Notes under the pieces: generated by a model
Database searches by the model: none
Told to the model about the DNA's origin: nothing
The model's input: only the letters and a program-made list of their open reading frames with translations
Position numbers and translations under genes: made by a program
NCBI RefSeq assembly: GCF_014636475.1
Contig: NZ_BMEL01000003.1
Span: forward strand, 124,001 to 188,000
Reading direction: 5' to 3'
DNA: 64,000 nt
Source of the DNA: Halobacillus andaensis
GTDB taxonomy: Bacteria; Bacillota; Bacilli; Bacillales; Halobacillaceae
Shown here: in pieces, positions 44,033-52,869 of the stretch
Layout of the letters: the number at the start of each line of letters is the position of its first letter
Numbering within the stretch: position 1 is the first letter of the stretch

Positions 44033-44629
44033 CTAATCCGCTGCCACTTCTTCTTTTTCTTCCTTCAGCTGATCCACTAAATTTTTCAACAGCTGCATCC
44101 CATCATTTGTGCCGATGGATTCAGGATGAAATTGGACGCCTTCAATAGGGTATTCCAAGTGGCGAATGCCCATAATTTCTCCTTCGACGGTCGCTGCTGT
44201 GATTTCAAAGCACTCCGGGACGTCTTGTTTGTCGACGATTAAGGAGTGATAGCGCATCGCTTCCATTGGGTTGTTAAGATCTTTGTAAATCGAGCGTCCG
44301 TCATGAAAGATCTCCGAGCTCTTGCCGTGCATCAGGCGGTCAGCACGTACAACTTTGCCTCCGAAAACTTGAGCGATCGACTGATGACCTAAGCACACAC
44401 CAAACATCGGAATACTTGTCTTATATCGATCAATCACATCCAGCGTAATTCCTGTTTCATCCGGGGAACAAGGCCCTGGGGATAGAAACAAAAGATCTGG
44501 CTGCCGTTCGTCGATCTCTTCAAATGTTACTTCATCATTCCGTCTTACAATCACTTCTTCTCCTAGCTCACCTAAGTACTGGACAAGGTTGTAGGTGAAG
44601 GAATCGTAGTGGTCGATCATATAAATCAC
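44033..44629 (-). CDS. trpG/pabA: Glutamine amidotransferase of anthranilate / aminodeoxychorismate synthase
   Basis: 198 residues, class I amidotransferase. Catalytic C79 lies in FGVCLGHQS, and the His-Glu pair in GVQFHPESIGT. It takes ammonia from glutamine and passes it to TrpE (anthranilate) and, in Bacilli, usually also to PabB (folate). Here it is the last gene of the trp operon, 25 bp after trpA, rather than in the folate operon as in B. subtilis. The GTG start follows GAGGAG. A run of (G/U)AG triplets covers that site, suggesting TRAP control of translation as for B. subtilis trpG. Confidence 0.93.
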   Translation of the reverse strand: MIYMIDHYDSFTYNLVQYLGELGEEVIVRRNDEVTFEEIDERQPDLLFLSPGPCSPDETGITLDVIDRYKTSIPMFGVCLGHQSIAQVFGGKVVRADRLMHGKSSEIFHDGRSIYKDLNNPMEAMRYHSLIVDKQDVPECFEITAATVEGEIMGIRHLEYPIEGVQFHPESIGTNDGMQLLKNLVDQLKEEKEEVAAD

Positions 44630-44651
44630 TCTGCTCAGCTCCTCTACTCTA
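44629..44651 (-). promoter_or_regulatory. Candidate TRAP-binding triplets over the trpG/pabA ribosome-binding site
   Basis: On the minus strand the RNA reads UAGAGUAGAGGAGCUGAGCA then GAG: five (U/G)AG triplets at an exact 5-nt period (plus-strand positions 649, 644, 639, 634 and 629 of 44 kb), with two overlapping extras. They cover the GAGGAG ribosome-binding site, so bound TRAP would block translation. Five is fewer than the nine in B. subtilis. Confidence 0.6.
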
Positions 44652-44654
44652 GAT

Positions 44655-45455
44655 TCATTTTACGAGTTCATGAATCTCTTGATAAAAACGTTCGAGAGCT
44701 TCCTCTTCTTTTCCATTCTCAAACGCTTCTAGCTCACCTTCAATTAGTCGAATGATTTTACTTCCGATAATGACACCGTCGGAATGATCTCTAACAAGCT
44801 GTACGTCCTCGTTTGTTGAGACGCCGAATCCTACGGCAACCGGAACATTACTGTGTTCTTTTACTTTTTTAATAAACGATAACGTTTCAGCGGACATTTG
44901 GTTGCTTCCACCTGTAACGCCTAGGGTCGATACGCAATATAGAAACCCTTTGGCATGCTCGGCGATTTGCTTAATACGCGTATCAGAATTAGGAGCCACA
45001 AGTGAAATAAACTCGACCCCTTTTTCTTCAGCCAGTCCGCGAATTTCTTCGCTTTCTTCGTAAGGAAGGTCAGGGATGAGTACACCCTCTGCTCCGTTCT
45101 CCTCAAGTATTTCAAAGAAACGGTCATAGCCTAGCTGCAGCACGGGGTTATAATACGTAAAAATGACTACAGGAATCTTCACTCCCGCTTCACGCAGCTT
45201 AGGTACAAGCTCAATGGCTTTCGTCAGTGACATGCCTTGCTTTAATGCACGCTGTGCCGCACGCTGTATCGTTGGGCCGTCAGCCAGCGGATCTGAATAA
45301 GGGACACCTAATTCAAGAATATCCGCACCGGCTTCCTGCAGCTTTAAAGCAAATTGAATCGTTAATTCAGGAGTTGGATCGCCCGCTACGACAAACGGGA
45401 TGAACAAGTCTTCTGTTTTTGTCAGCTTCCCTTGAAATGATGTTTGCGTCAGCAT
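44655..45455 (-). CDS. trpA: Tryptophan synthase alpha chain
   Basis: 266 residues, TIM barrel. ADILELGVPYSDPLADGPTIQ carries the catalytic Glu and Asp, and GFLYCVSTLGVTGG and VGFGVSTNEDV form phosphate-binding loops. It cleaves indole-3-glycerol phosphate to indole and glyceraldehyde-3-phosphate in complex with TrpB. The stop of trpB lies 1 bp upstream of its coding region, so translation is coupled. Confidence 0.97.
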   Translation of the reverse strand: MLTQTSFQGKLTKTEDLFIPFVVAGDPTPELTIQFALKLQEAGADILELGVPYSDPLADGPTIQRAAQRALKQGMSLTKAIELVPKLREAGVKIPVVIFTYYNPVLQLGYDRFFEILEENGAEGVLIPDLPYEESEEIRGLAEEKGVEFISLVAPNSDTRIKQIAEHAKGFLYCVSTLGVTGGSNQMSAETLSFIKKVKEHSNVPVAVGFGVSTNEDVQLVRDHSDGVIIGSKIIRLIEGELEAFENGKEEEALERFYQEIHELVK

Positions 45456-45456
45456 A

Positions 45457-46650
45457 TTAGTCCTCCTCCTGAAAGTGTTCCATCAACGTCGCCATATCTT
45501 TATCACCGCGTCCTGATAGATTGATGAGTATCGTCTGGTCAGAAGACATTTCACCAGCTTCTTTAAATGCTTGAGCCAATGCGTGCGCACTCTCAATTGC
45601 TGGGATAATCCCTTCTTGCTCCGTTAACAGCTTCAGTGCATCTAATGCTTCTTTATCTGTAATGGATTCATAACGTACTTGTTTTGTCTGAAAAAGGTGC
45701 GCGTGCTCGGGTCCTATTCCAGGGTAATCAAGTCCTGCAGAAATGGAGTAAGGCTCCGTGATTTGTCCGTTCACATCCTGCATTAAATACGTCATGGAGC
45801 CGTGAATGACACCTGGCGTACCTTTTGTTAAGGTAGCTGCGTGTTCTGGGGTGTCAATCCCTTTTCCTGCTGCTTCCACTCCGATCAGCTCAGAAGTATC
45901 CTCTAAGAATGGATAAAAGATTCCCATTGCGTTACTTCCTCCGCCTACACATGCATAGATACGGTCAGGCAGTTCATCTTCTACTTCTAAAAACTGCTTC
46001 TTCGACTCGTCGCCGATCACTCGCTGGAAGTCCCGCACCATACGTGGATAAGGATGAGGACCTACGACAGATCCAATTAAATAGAAATGGTCTTCGCAAT
46101 TCGCTACCCAGTAACGAATCGCTTCGTTTGTTGCATCTTTTAACGTCCCGTTTCCGCTGGACACAGAAATCACTTCTGCGCCTAACAGCTTCATTCGAAA
46201 GACGTTAAGCTCCTGACGGCGAATGTCTTCTTCCCCCATAAACACTTTACATTCCAGTCCGAACTTAGCAGCTACAGTGGCCGAAGCGACCCCGTGCTGA
46301 CCGGCGCCCGTTTCTGCAATGATTTTCTTTTTGCCCATGCGTTTAGCTAATAAACCTTGGCCAATGGCATTGTTAAGCTTATGCGCACCCGTGTGGTTTA
46401 AATCTTCACGCTTCAAGTAAACTTTCGCGCCTCCAAGGTGTTCACTTAGCTGGTCAGCGTAGCTTAAAGACGTCGGGCGGCCCGCATATTCTTTTAGTAC
46501 GTGATGATATTCATCTAAAAATGCTTGATCGTTCATAGCTTCATCGAGCGCTGCTTCTAGCTCTTGTAAAGGTCCCATTAACGTTTCAGGGACGTATTTT
46601 CCGCCAAAATCTCCAAAGCGCCCTTTTATATCAGGAAATGCTTGCAACAT
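45457..46650 (-). CDS. trpB: Tryptophan synthase beta chain
   Basis: 397 residues, PLP enzyme. The PLP Lys lies in [10 protein letters not shown], with [11 protein letters not shown] and [12 protein letters not shown] forming the cofactor and phosphate sites. It joins indole and serine to tryptophan. The gene overlaps trpF by 20 bp. Confidence 0.97.
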   Translation of the reverse strand: MLQAFPDIKGRFGDFGGKYVPETLMGPLQELEAALDEAMNDQAFLDEYHHVLKEYAGRPTSLSYADQLSEHLGGAKVYLKREDLNHTGAHKLNNAIGQGLLAKRMGKKKIIAETGAGQHGVASATVAAKFGLECKVFMGEEDIRRQELNVFRMKLLGAEVISVSSGNGTLKDATNEAIRYWVANCEDHFYLIGSVVGPHPYPRMVRDFQRVIGDESKKQFLEVEDELPDRIYACVGGGSNAMGIFYPFLEDTSELIGVEAAGKGIDTPEHAATLTKGTPGVIHGSMTYLMQDVNGQITEPYSISAGLDYPGIGPEHAHLFQTKQVRYESITDKEALDALKLLTEQEGIIPAIESAHALAQAFKEAGEMSSDQTILINLSGRGDKDMATLMEHFQEED

Positions 46651-47287
46651 GTCGGCCCACCTCTTTCATGATCGCTTGAATTTTATATAGATCTTTCTGT
46701 TCGTTCGTTTCAATACCGCTGGAAATGTCAATGCCTTCTGGCTCATGATCGAGCAGCTGATCGACGTTCTCCGGCGTAATTCCTCCTGCAATAAAGCAAG
46801 TAACGTTTTGTTCATTCGATACGCGCACGTAGTCTTCCACTGTGCTCCAATCGAAGCTTACTCCGGTGCCGCCGTGCGCACCTTTCACTTTTGAATCGAT
46901 AACATATCCGTCCGCTACTCCTTTAAACACCTCCATTTTCTCCAGTGCATCTTCACTATGATGGACCACTTTCCATACTGGAAGGCCAAAGGCTTCTTTG
47001 ATTTTTAAAATCTCAGAAACGGTTTCGCTGCCGTGAAGCTGGATCACATCCAGGGAGACAAAGGTGAGGACTTCTTCTAATTGTTCGACGGTTGGATTTA
47101 CGAATACACCGACTAGTTTCTGCTTAGGCTGCGTGCGGCGAATCCACTGCCCGACGCGTTCAGGGCGGACATACCGCTTCGTTCTTCTTACAAAAATAAA
47201 CCCAAGGTGTGTAGCATTTGAGTTTGCACTCTTTTCCACATCACTAGCCGAACGATTTCCACACAGCTTGACTAGAGGTTCACGCAT
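46631..47287 (-). CDS. trpF: Phosphoribosylanthranilate isomerase
   Basis: 218 residues, TIM barrel. The N-terminal [11 protein letters not shown] holds the catalytic Cys, and [19 protein letters not shown] are C-terminal phosphate loops. It catalyses the Amadori rearrangement of phosphoribosylanthranilate. The stop of trpC and the start of trpF share one base, a sign of tight coupling. Confidence 0.95.
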   Translation of the reverse strand: MREPLVKLCGNRSASDVEKSANSNATHLGFIFVRRTKRYVRPERVGQWIRRTQPKQKLVGVFVNPTVEQLEEVLTFVSLDVIQLHGSETVSEILKIKEAFGLPVWKVVHHSEDALEKMEVFKGVADGYVIDSKVKGAHGGTGVSFDWSTVEDYVRVSNEQNVTCFIAGGITPENVDQLLDHEPEGIDISSGIETNEQKDLYKIQAIMKEVGRHVASIS

Positions 47288-48048
47288 TATACATTCACCC
47301 CGTTTACTAAATCCTTCACCGCTTTTTTAATATTGTTTTGGCGCATCAATGACTCGCCAACTAATACCGCCTGTGCCCCATAGTCGACTACTTTCTCAAT
47401 ATCTTCATACGTGAAAATGCCGCTTTCTGATACGAGCAGTGATTCCTTCGGTGCCTGCTTTGCCATTCTTTCCGTTTGCTCAAGCTTCGTTTCAAACGTA
47501 TGAAGGTTGCGATTGTTAATACCTAGTACTTCTGGGGTAAATTCATTCAATACACCTTCTAAAACAGCTTCACTGTGAACTTCTACAAGTACCTCTAACC
47601 CAGATTCATACGCTTGAAGGTACAATTCGTGCAGCTTCTTAGGTTCCAGCGCTTCTCCAATTAGAAGAATAGCGTCCGCTCCCATTAGCTTGCTTTCCTC
47701 CACTTGCAAAGGATCAATAATGAAATCCTTACGCATCACAGGAACCTGAACAAACTTTTTAATGTCGGTTAAAAAATCACGATGTCCTTGGAAGAAATGC
47801 TGATCGGTTAAGACAGAAATCGCTTCTACACCAGCGTCATTGTATTGTTTACCTACCATTACGTGGTTAAAGTCATCACGAATAATTCCTTTTGAAGGGG
47901 AGGCTTTTTTCACTTCTGCTATAAGTCCTGCTTTATTTGGCGTGTTTCGTAAAGAGTCAGCAAAAGAATAATGTTCAACTTCAGCCGCTTCTGGTAAATA
48001 GAGTCGTTCGATTTCTTGTTGTTTGATCGCTAAGATGGTATCAAGCAT
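47287..48048 (-). CDS. trpC: Indole-3-glycerol phosphate synthase
   Basis: 253 residues, TIM barrel. EVKKASPSKGIIR carries the catalytic Glu and Lys, VMRKDFIIDP the second Lys, and LVSESGI the C-terminal phosphate site. It closes the indole ring. I chose the ATG at 48048, which overlaps trpD by 8 bp behind GGGAG; a longer frame to 48186 would run deep inside trpD. Confidence 0.96.
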   Translation of the reverse strand: MLDTILAIKQQEIERLYLPEAAEVEHYSFADSLRNTPNKAGLIAEVKKASPSKGIIRDDFNHVMVGKQYNDAGVEAISVLTDQHFFQGHRDFLTDIKKFVQVPVMRKDFIIDPLQVEESKLMGADAILLIGEALEPKKLHELYLQAYESGLEVLVEVHSEAVLEGVLNEFTPEVLGINNRNLHTFETKLEQTERMAKQAPKESLLVSESGIFTYEDIEKVVDYGAQAVLVGESLMRQNNIKKAVKDLVNGVNV

Positions 48049-49063
48049 ACTGACGTCGCTCCCTTTCTTCCTGAATCGATGTGAAATAATTATACACTGT
48101 GCCGCTTTCAATCGCTTGCTGCACGCGCTGAACGCCTTCGCGTAGATCTGCTGCTTTTCCAGCAACATATAATCCTGCTGCTGCATTCATCGTCACAATG
48201 GTCATTGCGCTTTCGTTTGCTGAACCTCGCAATACTTGTTCGATAATGCGCGCACTATCGTCGGTCGTATTAATTTGAATATCCTTTAATTCTCCGCTCT
48301 TTAATCCCAAATCTTCTGGAGTAAGAGTAAAGCGTGTAATTTCTCCATCCTTAAGCTCTACAACATCTGTTCCACCCGTGATCGTGATTTCATCGAGTCC
48401 ATCACGGCCGGTCACAAGAAGAACGTGCTTTGAGCCTAACTTGTTCAGCGTTTCGGCCATCTTTTCAGCGTAAGCCGTATCATAAATGCCGATAAGCTGA
48501 CGTTTGGCGTTCGCCGGATTAGACATTGGGCCTAATAAATTAAAGACCGTACGAAAGCCTAATTCCTGACGAGCTGGCCCGGCATGCTTCATCGCTTGAT
48601 GATAATTAGGGGCGAACATAAAGGTCATCCCTTTTTCAGAAATAGCTTTCGCTCCCTCTGCTGGTGTTGTATCAATAGGGATGCCTAATGTTTCTAATAC
48701 ATCAGCACTTCCACTTTTAGAAGACACTTTACGGTTGCCGTGTTTAGCCACTTTCACATCCATCGACGCCAAAATAATCGAAACAGCAGTAGATATGTTA
48801 AAAGTGGAGCTGCCATCTCCGCCAGTACCGCACGTATCTACGATGTCATCATGGTCTACGTCCAGCTTCGTCATATTGGCACGCATGGCACGAACGAATC
48901 CTGTCATTTCTTCTACAGTTTCTCCGCGATGACGAATAACGGATAATAAACTCATCAGCTGTCCTGTCGTCACGTTGCCCTGCATAATTTCATTCATGGC
49001 TTCATAAGCAGCGTCTTCCGTTAACGTTTTACCTTCTACTACTTCGCTTAAAATGTTTTTCAT
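48041..49063 (-). CDS. trpD: Anthranilate phosphoribosyltransferase
   Basis: 340 residues. DIVDTCGTGGDGSSTFNIST binds PRPP and KHGNRKVSSKSGSADVLE is the following anthranilate-site signature. It joins anthranilate to PRPP. Its ATG overlaps the trpE stop (4 bp), so translation is coupled. Confidence 0.97.
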   Translation of the reverse strand: MKNILSEVVEGKTLTEDAAYEAMNEIMQGNVTTGQLMSLLSVIRHRGETVEEMTGFVRAMRANMTKLDVDHDDIVDTCGTGGDGSSTFNISTAVSIILASMDVKVAKHGNRKVSSKSGSADVLETLGIPIDTTPAEGAKAISEKGMTFMFAPNYHQAMKHAGPARQELGFRTVFNLLGPMSNPANAKRQLIGIYDTAYAEKMAETLNKLGSKHVLLVTGRDGLDEITITGGTDVVELKDGEITRFTLTPEDLGLKSGELKDIQINTTDDSARIIEQVLRGSANESAMTIVTMNAAAGLYVAGKAADLREGVQRVQQAIESGTVYNYFTSIQEERERRQYA

Positions 49064-50568
49064 TTCGTCTCGACTCCTTCTCTGCTCTTCTCAAATGCTT
49101 GCTCAGCTATCTCTATCGTGCGTTTTAAGGCACTTGCTTTATTAATCGTTTCTTGATATTCGGATTCGGGATCTGAATCAGCGACCACTCCTGCTCCTGC
49201 TTGAACGTAAACTTGGTCACCTACTTTTGTCATCGTTCGAATCGTAATACACGAGTCTATATTTCCATCAAACCCTAAATAAACAACACCGCCACCATAT
49301 AAATGACGTGGGGTTGGTTCTAATTCTCGTAAAATTTGCATCGCGCGGATCTTCGGTGCACCGGATAAAGTACCTGCCGGGTAAGCGGAAATAAGGGCAT
49401 CTATTGGTGATACGCCTTCTTTCAACTGTCCCGTTACTTTACTAATGATGTGCATCACTTTTGAGAACCGGCCGATCGTCATATAATCGAATACCTTCAC
49501 CGATCCAAACTCAGCCACTCGCCCCATGTCGTTCCTTGCTAAGTCGACGAGCATCCGGTGTTCGGCTTGTTCTTTTTCATCGGCTAAAAGCTCTTCCGCC
49601 AGTGCATCGTCTTCTTCCTTTGTAGTTCCTCGTTTTCTTGTTCCGGCAATTGGGTGAATTTCAAGCTCGCCGTCCTGAACTTCTAACAGGCGCTCAGGTG
49701 AACTTCCCATCACTTCTACATCTTCAAAATGCAAATAAAACATATAAGGTGATGGATTCACTTTTCTTAATATACGGTAAAGTTCAAAGCCGCTTCGTTC
49801 TGTTCTCGTTTGAAAACGCTGGGATAGCACCGCTTGGAAAACGTCGCCCGCTAAAATGTACTCTTTTATTTTTTCAACATCACGTTTGAAATCTTCTTTT
49901 TTATAATTACTAATGAGCTCAATGGAGTAGTCAGATGACTCGTCCGTGAGCATTAGATCTGGTAAGAAGCTATTTTCTTTTAATCGCTGGCTTACGTTCT
50001 GAAGTCGACTGACTGCTTCGTTGTATTTACGATCAGGGGCCTCCCCGTTGATCCGGGAAAACGTTAAAATCGTCGTTTCTTTCGTTTTATGATTGTACGC
50101 AATCAGCGTTTGACAGAATAGTAAATGATAATTAGAAAGATCGATATGATCTGGTTCTGCGTAAGGTACGGGCTCATAATCTGAAATCGCATCATAAGCG
50201 ATATAACCTACAGCTCCTCCTTTAAATGGAAGAGGAACTTCAGCTTGTTTGACGTTTAAATCATCTACTGTCTGCTCAAAAGCTTCTTTAAAGGATCCCG
50301 CTGTCCAGCTTTTATGATGATGAAAGTCTTCAATCACAAAAGATCCCTCTACTTGTTTCACTTCTATCATTGGATCTAAACCAATGAATGAGAAATTAGA
50401 CCATGGCGATTCAGGGTCTTGGCTTTCTAGCATATATACAGCTTCATCACGTAACGCGTGAAACATGTGAATCGGTGTTAAAGTGTCTGTATAAAAGGAC
50501 TGGGAAACTGGAATCGTGTGGTAGTCCTTCGCATCTTGAAGGAATGATTCCTTTGTTGTTAAACTCAT
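49060..50568 (-). CDS. trpE: Anthranilate synthase component I
   Basis: 502 residues of the chorismate-binding family. The catalytic C-terminal half contains IHPIAGTRKRG and VDLARNDMGRV, with PAGTLSGAPKIRAM and AGAGVVADSDPESEYQET; the N-terminal half has the tryptophan feedback site region (LESQDPESPWSNFSFIG). It makes anthranilate from chorismate with ammonia from TrpG. It is the first gene of the operon, with AGAGGTG before the ATG and a TRAP-type leader upstream. Confidence 0.97.
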   Translation of the reverse strand: MSLTTKESFLQDAKDYHTIPVSQSFYTDTLTPIHMFHALRDEAVYMLESQDPESPWSNFSFIGLDPMIEVKQVEGSFVIEDFHHHKSWTAGSFKEAFEQTVDDLNVKQAEVPLPFKGGAVGYIAYDAISDYEPVPYAEPDHIDLSNYHLLFCQTLIAYNHKTKETTILTFSRINGEAPDRKYNEAVSRLQNVSQRLKENSFLPDLMLTDESSDYSIELISNYKKEDFKRDVEKIKEYILAGDVFQAVLSQRFQTRTERSGFELYRILRKVNPSPYMFYLHFEDVEVMGSSPERLLEVQDGELEIHPIAGTRKRGTTKEEDDALAEELLADEKEQAEHRMLVDLARNDMGRVAEFGSVKVFDYMTIGRFSKVMHIISKVTGQLKEGVSPIDALISAYPAGTLSGAPKIRAMQILRELEPTPRHLYGGGVVYLGFDGNIDSCITIRTMTKVGDQVYVQAGAGVVADSDPESEYQETINKASALKRTIEIAEQAFEKSREGVETK

Positions 50569-50645
50569 CTGCGCTCACCTCTCCATAATTCATTATGGAA
50601 AATGAGACGTTGAGGGATTATATATGTGGGATGAAAAAGGGTAGT

Positions 50646-50696
50646 AAAAATTGACTAAGGCCATCTGACAGCTCCTGCGTCCGTCGACTCCTCAGT
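50646..50696 (-). terminator. Candidate attenuator terminator in the trp leader
   Basis: On the minus strand ACUGAGG can pair with CCUUAGU (one G-U pair), followed by CAAUUUUU. The 5' arm overlaps the last (G/U)AG triplets, as in TRAP-controlled leaders where terminator and antiterminator compete. The loop is long, so the structure is tentative. Confidence 0.5.
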
Positions 50697-50752
50697 TCAC
50701 TCAGCTCATCCTTCTTCCTCAACTCATCTAATCTCATTCTCTACTCTTACTC
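50688..50752 (-). promoter_or_regulatory. TRAP-binding triplet repeats in the trpE leader
   Basis: Eleven GAG/UAG triplets in 65 nt of leader RNA, mostly 5-6 nt apart (plus-strand positions 750, 744, 739, 733, 728, 723, 718, 705, 700, 691, 688 of 50 kb). This is the number and spacing bound by the 11-subunit TRAP ring when tryptophan is plentiful. Regulation of the operon by TRAP-mediated attenuation is therefore likely; the TRAP gene (mtrB) is not in the window. Confidence 0.85.
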
Positions 50753-50767
50753 TTTAGACTTTCAAAC

Positions 50768-50796
50768 AGTGTATAAAATTCTGATAATAATGTCAA
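50768..50796 (-). promoter_or_regulatory. Candidate SigA promoter of the trp operon
   Basis: On the minus strand TTGACA (50791-50796) is followed after 17 bp by TACACT (50768-50773). It ends 16 bp before the first TRAP triplet, a proper distance for a transcription start. Confidence 0.65.
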
Positions 50797-50828
50797 CCGA
50801 ACCAAAAGTTAAAGTTTAATGTGATCGG

Positions 50829-50855
50829 TTGACATAGTATTTGGGAACATACAAT
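50829..50855 (+). promoter_or_regulatory. Candidate promoter of the yxlE-like operon
   Basis: TTGACA (50829-50834) with a TACAAT-like -10 at 15 bp or CAATAA at 17 bp. It is divergent from the trp promoter, with the -35 boxes 32 bp apart. Confidence 0.45.
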
Positions 50856-50907
50856 AAAACGAAACCTCAAAGGTTATCAAACGTACTTATAATGAAGGAG
50901 GGATCAA

Positions 50908-51126
50908 ATGATTTTATTATCGCAGTCTGCCGCTCAGTTTTTTAATGATAATATCGCCTTATTAGCTCCCATTATTATTATTCAACTGATTTTAGTTGTA
51001 ACCGCTCTAGTTAGTTTAGCAAAAACTCAATACACAAACGGACCAAAATGGCTTTGGGTACTCATCATTCTATTTTTTAACATTCTCGGTCCTATTGCTT
51101 ACTTCATCTTCGGAAGGGATGATTAA
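50908..51126 (+). CDS. PLDc_N two-span membrane protein (YxlE-like)
   Basis: 72 residues with two membrane spans and the phospholipase D N-terminal motif (ALVSLAKTQYTNGPKWLWVLIILFFNILGPIAYFIFGR). It resembles B. subtilis YxlE, which with YxlC and YxlD restrains sigma factor SigY. Here no sigY, yxlC or yxlD is seen; it is followed 3 bp later by an ABC ATPase and permease like YxlF and YxlG. GGAGGGAT precedes the ATG. The role in this context is unknown, perhaps a partner of the transporter. Confidence 0.8.
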   Translation: MILLSQSAAQFFNDNIALLAPIIIIQLILVVTALVSLAKTQYTNGPKWLWVLIILFFNILGPIAYFIFGRDD

Positions 51127-51129
51127 CCT

Positions 51130-52053
51130 ATGATTCAAACCAATGAGCTAACAAAAACATTTGGGAGAGACACAGTAGTTAACGCTGTCTCTTTCGAACT
51201 TAAACCAGAAACATGCGTGGCACTTCTCGGCCCTAATGGGGCAGGTAAAACAACTACTTTACGTATGATGGCTGGACTCATTCATCCTACGAGCGGTTCG
51301 ATTCACCTCGCCGGTCGTACACATAAAGATATTCGCCAGCTAATTGGCTACCTTCCGCAGCATCCTCAATTCCATACGTGGATGACGGGGAAAGAGTTTT
51401 TAGTTTACGTGGGAAGATTAGCGAACTTAACTAAATCCACCGCTAATGACCGTGCAGATCAGTTATTAGTCAGAGTAGGACTAGGGGAGGCAGGAAGCAA
51501 ACGAATAGGCAAATATTCTGGCGGCATGAAACAGCGTCTTGGAATTGCTCAAGCGATGATTCATCAGCCAAAGCTGTTAATGCTTGATGAACCTGTCTCA
51601 GCTTTAGATCCAATTGGACGCCGAGACGTCCTTAATTTAATGGAAGAACTAAAACAAGAAACAACGCTGCTCTTCTCCACTCATATTCTTAATGACGCAG
51701 AAGAAGCAAGTGATCACCTTTTATTAATGAATGACGGACATATCATAGAGTCTGGATCGTTTGAGGAAGTAAGACGCCGGCATGCCATAAATAAAATTGT
51801 TGTTCGTTTTGATGAATCTGACTCTCAGTCCTACCTGGAGAGTCTTCGAAGTCTTACCTGTGTTAATCGTTTAGAAACGAAAAAGGAAGAGGTTCACGTT
51901 TATGTAGATGACTTGGCTGGGGCTCGGCAGGCGATCATCGATATAGCCGCTAAACATCACTGGCCTCTGGTTCATTTTGAGGTCGGTAAGATGTCACTTG
52001 AAGAGTTATTTATGAAGGTGGTGGATCAGCATGCAGTGGCTGACCGTATTTAA
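51130..52053 (+). CDS. ABC transporter ATP-binding protein (YxlF-like)
   Basis: 307 residues. Walker A GPNGAGKTT, signature YSGGMKQRLGIAQAM, Walker B LLMLDEP and the H-loop LFSTH are all intact. It pairs with the permease whose gene overlaps its 3' end by 23 bp. The C-terminal ~80 residues are the regulatory extension of DrrA/YxlF-type export ATPases. Direction is probably export; substrate unknown. Confidence 0.92.
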   Translation: MIQTNELTKTFGRDTVVNAVSFELKPETCVALLGPNGAGKTTTLRMMAGLIHPTSGSIHLAGRTHKDIRQLIGYLPQHPQFHTWMTGKEFLVYVGRLANLTKSTANDRADQLLVRVGLGEAGSKRIGKYSGGMKQRLGIAQAMIHQPKLLMLDEPVSALDPIGRRDVLNLMEELKQETTLLFSTHILNDAEEASDHLLLMNDGHIIESGSFEEVRRRHAINKIVVRFDESDSQSYLESLRSLTCVNRLETKKEEVHVYVDDLAGARQAIIDIAAKHHWPLVHFEVGKMSLEELFMKVVDQHAVADRI

Positions 52054-52804
52054 CCGTGAATCATTAGAAGCTTGGAGAAATTTTAAATGGATCTGGGTCC
52101 CTCTCGTTTTTATTCTGTTAGGACTGATGGACCCGCTCACGACGTATTACATGCCACAGATTCTTGATGCCGTCGGCGGACTTCCTGAAGGTGCCATTAT
52201 CGATATCCCTTCTCCCCCTGCAGTTGACGTGCTTATGATGAGCATAGGACAGTTTAATATGCTTGGAGTAGCTATTATTGTATTAATTTCTATGGGAACA
52301 ATCGCCGGTGAACGAAAAAGTGGTGTAGCTGAACTCATTCTCGTTAAGCCGATTCGTTATTCTACTTACGTCACGGCAAAATGGATGAATTATTCATTGA
52401 TTTGCGTAACGGCTGTGTCAGCGGGTATGCTTTCCAGCTGGTATTATGTCTCTCTTTTATTCGAAGAGATTCCATTCGGTCATGTCCTCACGGCTGCTGC
52501 TTTTTATAGTTTGTGGATCATTTTTATCGTAACGGTCAATATCATGATGAACACTTTAGTAAAAGTTCCAGGTGTAGTGGCTTTCCTAACCATTGCTTTT
52601 CTAATCGCCCTCCAAATTATTGGACAAATTTTTCAGTATGCAGCGAATTGGATCCCTTCCCTTATCACATCCTACATAGGTGAAGTTCTTACAACCGGCA
52701 ATATACCGGAGGAGCTTTGGTGGACTTCCCTAGTTACCGTCGGATTGATTATCACTCTTTTAGTCATAGCTAGCTATACATTAAAAAATAAGGAAGTCGT
52801 CTAA
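52031..52804 (+). CDS. ABC-2 type permease (YxlG-like)
   Basis: 257 residues with six membrane spans and the ABC-2 segment MGTIAGERKSGVAELILVKPIRYSTYVTAKWM. AGGTGGTGGAT precedes the ATG inside the ATPase gene. With the ATPase and the PLDc_N protein it matches the yxlEFG trio. Substrate unknown. Confidence 0.88.
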   Translation: MQWLTVFNRESLEAWRNFKWIWVPLVFILLGLMDPLTTYYMPQILDAVGGLPEGAIIDIPSPPAVDVLMMSIGQFNMLGVAIIVLISMGTIAGERKSGVAELILVKPIRYSTYVTAKWMNYSLICVTAVSAGMLSSWYYVSLLFEEIPFGHVLTAAAFYSLWIIFIVTVNIMMNTLVKVPGVVAFLTIAFLIALQIIGQIFQYAANWIPSLITSYIGEVLTTGNIPEELWWTSLVTVGLIITLLVIASYTLKNKEVV

Positions 52805-52869
52805 CGGATGGTTCACTAACACACAATGAGGGTATGAAATGGATAGCACGTTCAAAAAGGAGAGATTTT

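Noticed and set aside
50569-50800. T-box leader for the trp operon
   Set aside because: No AGGGUGGNACCGCG-like box is seen; the repeated (G/U)AG triplets point to TRAP.
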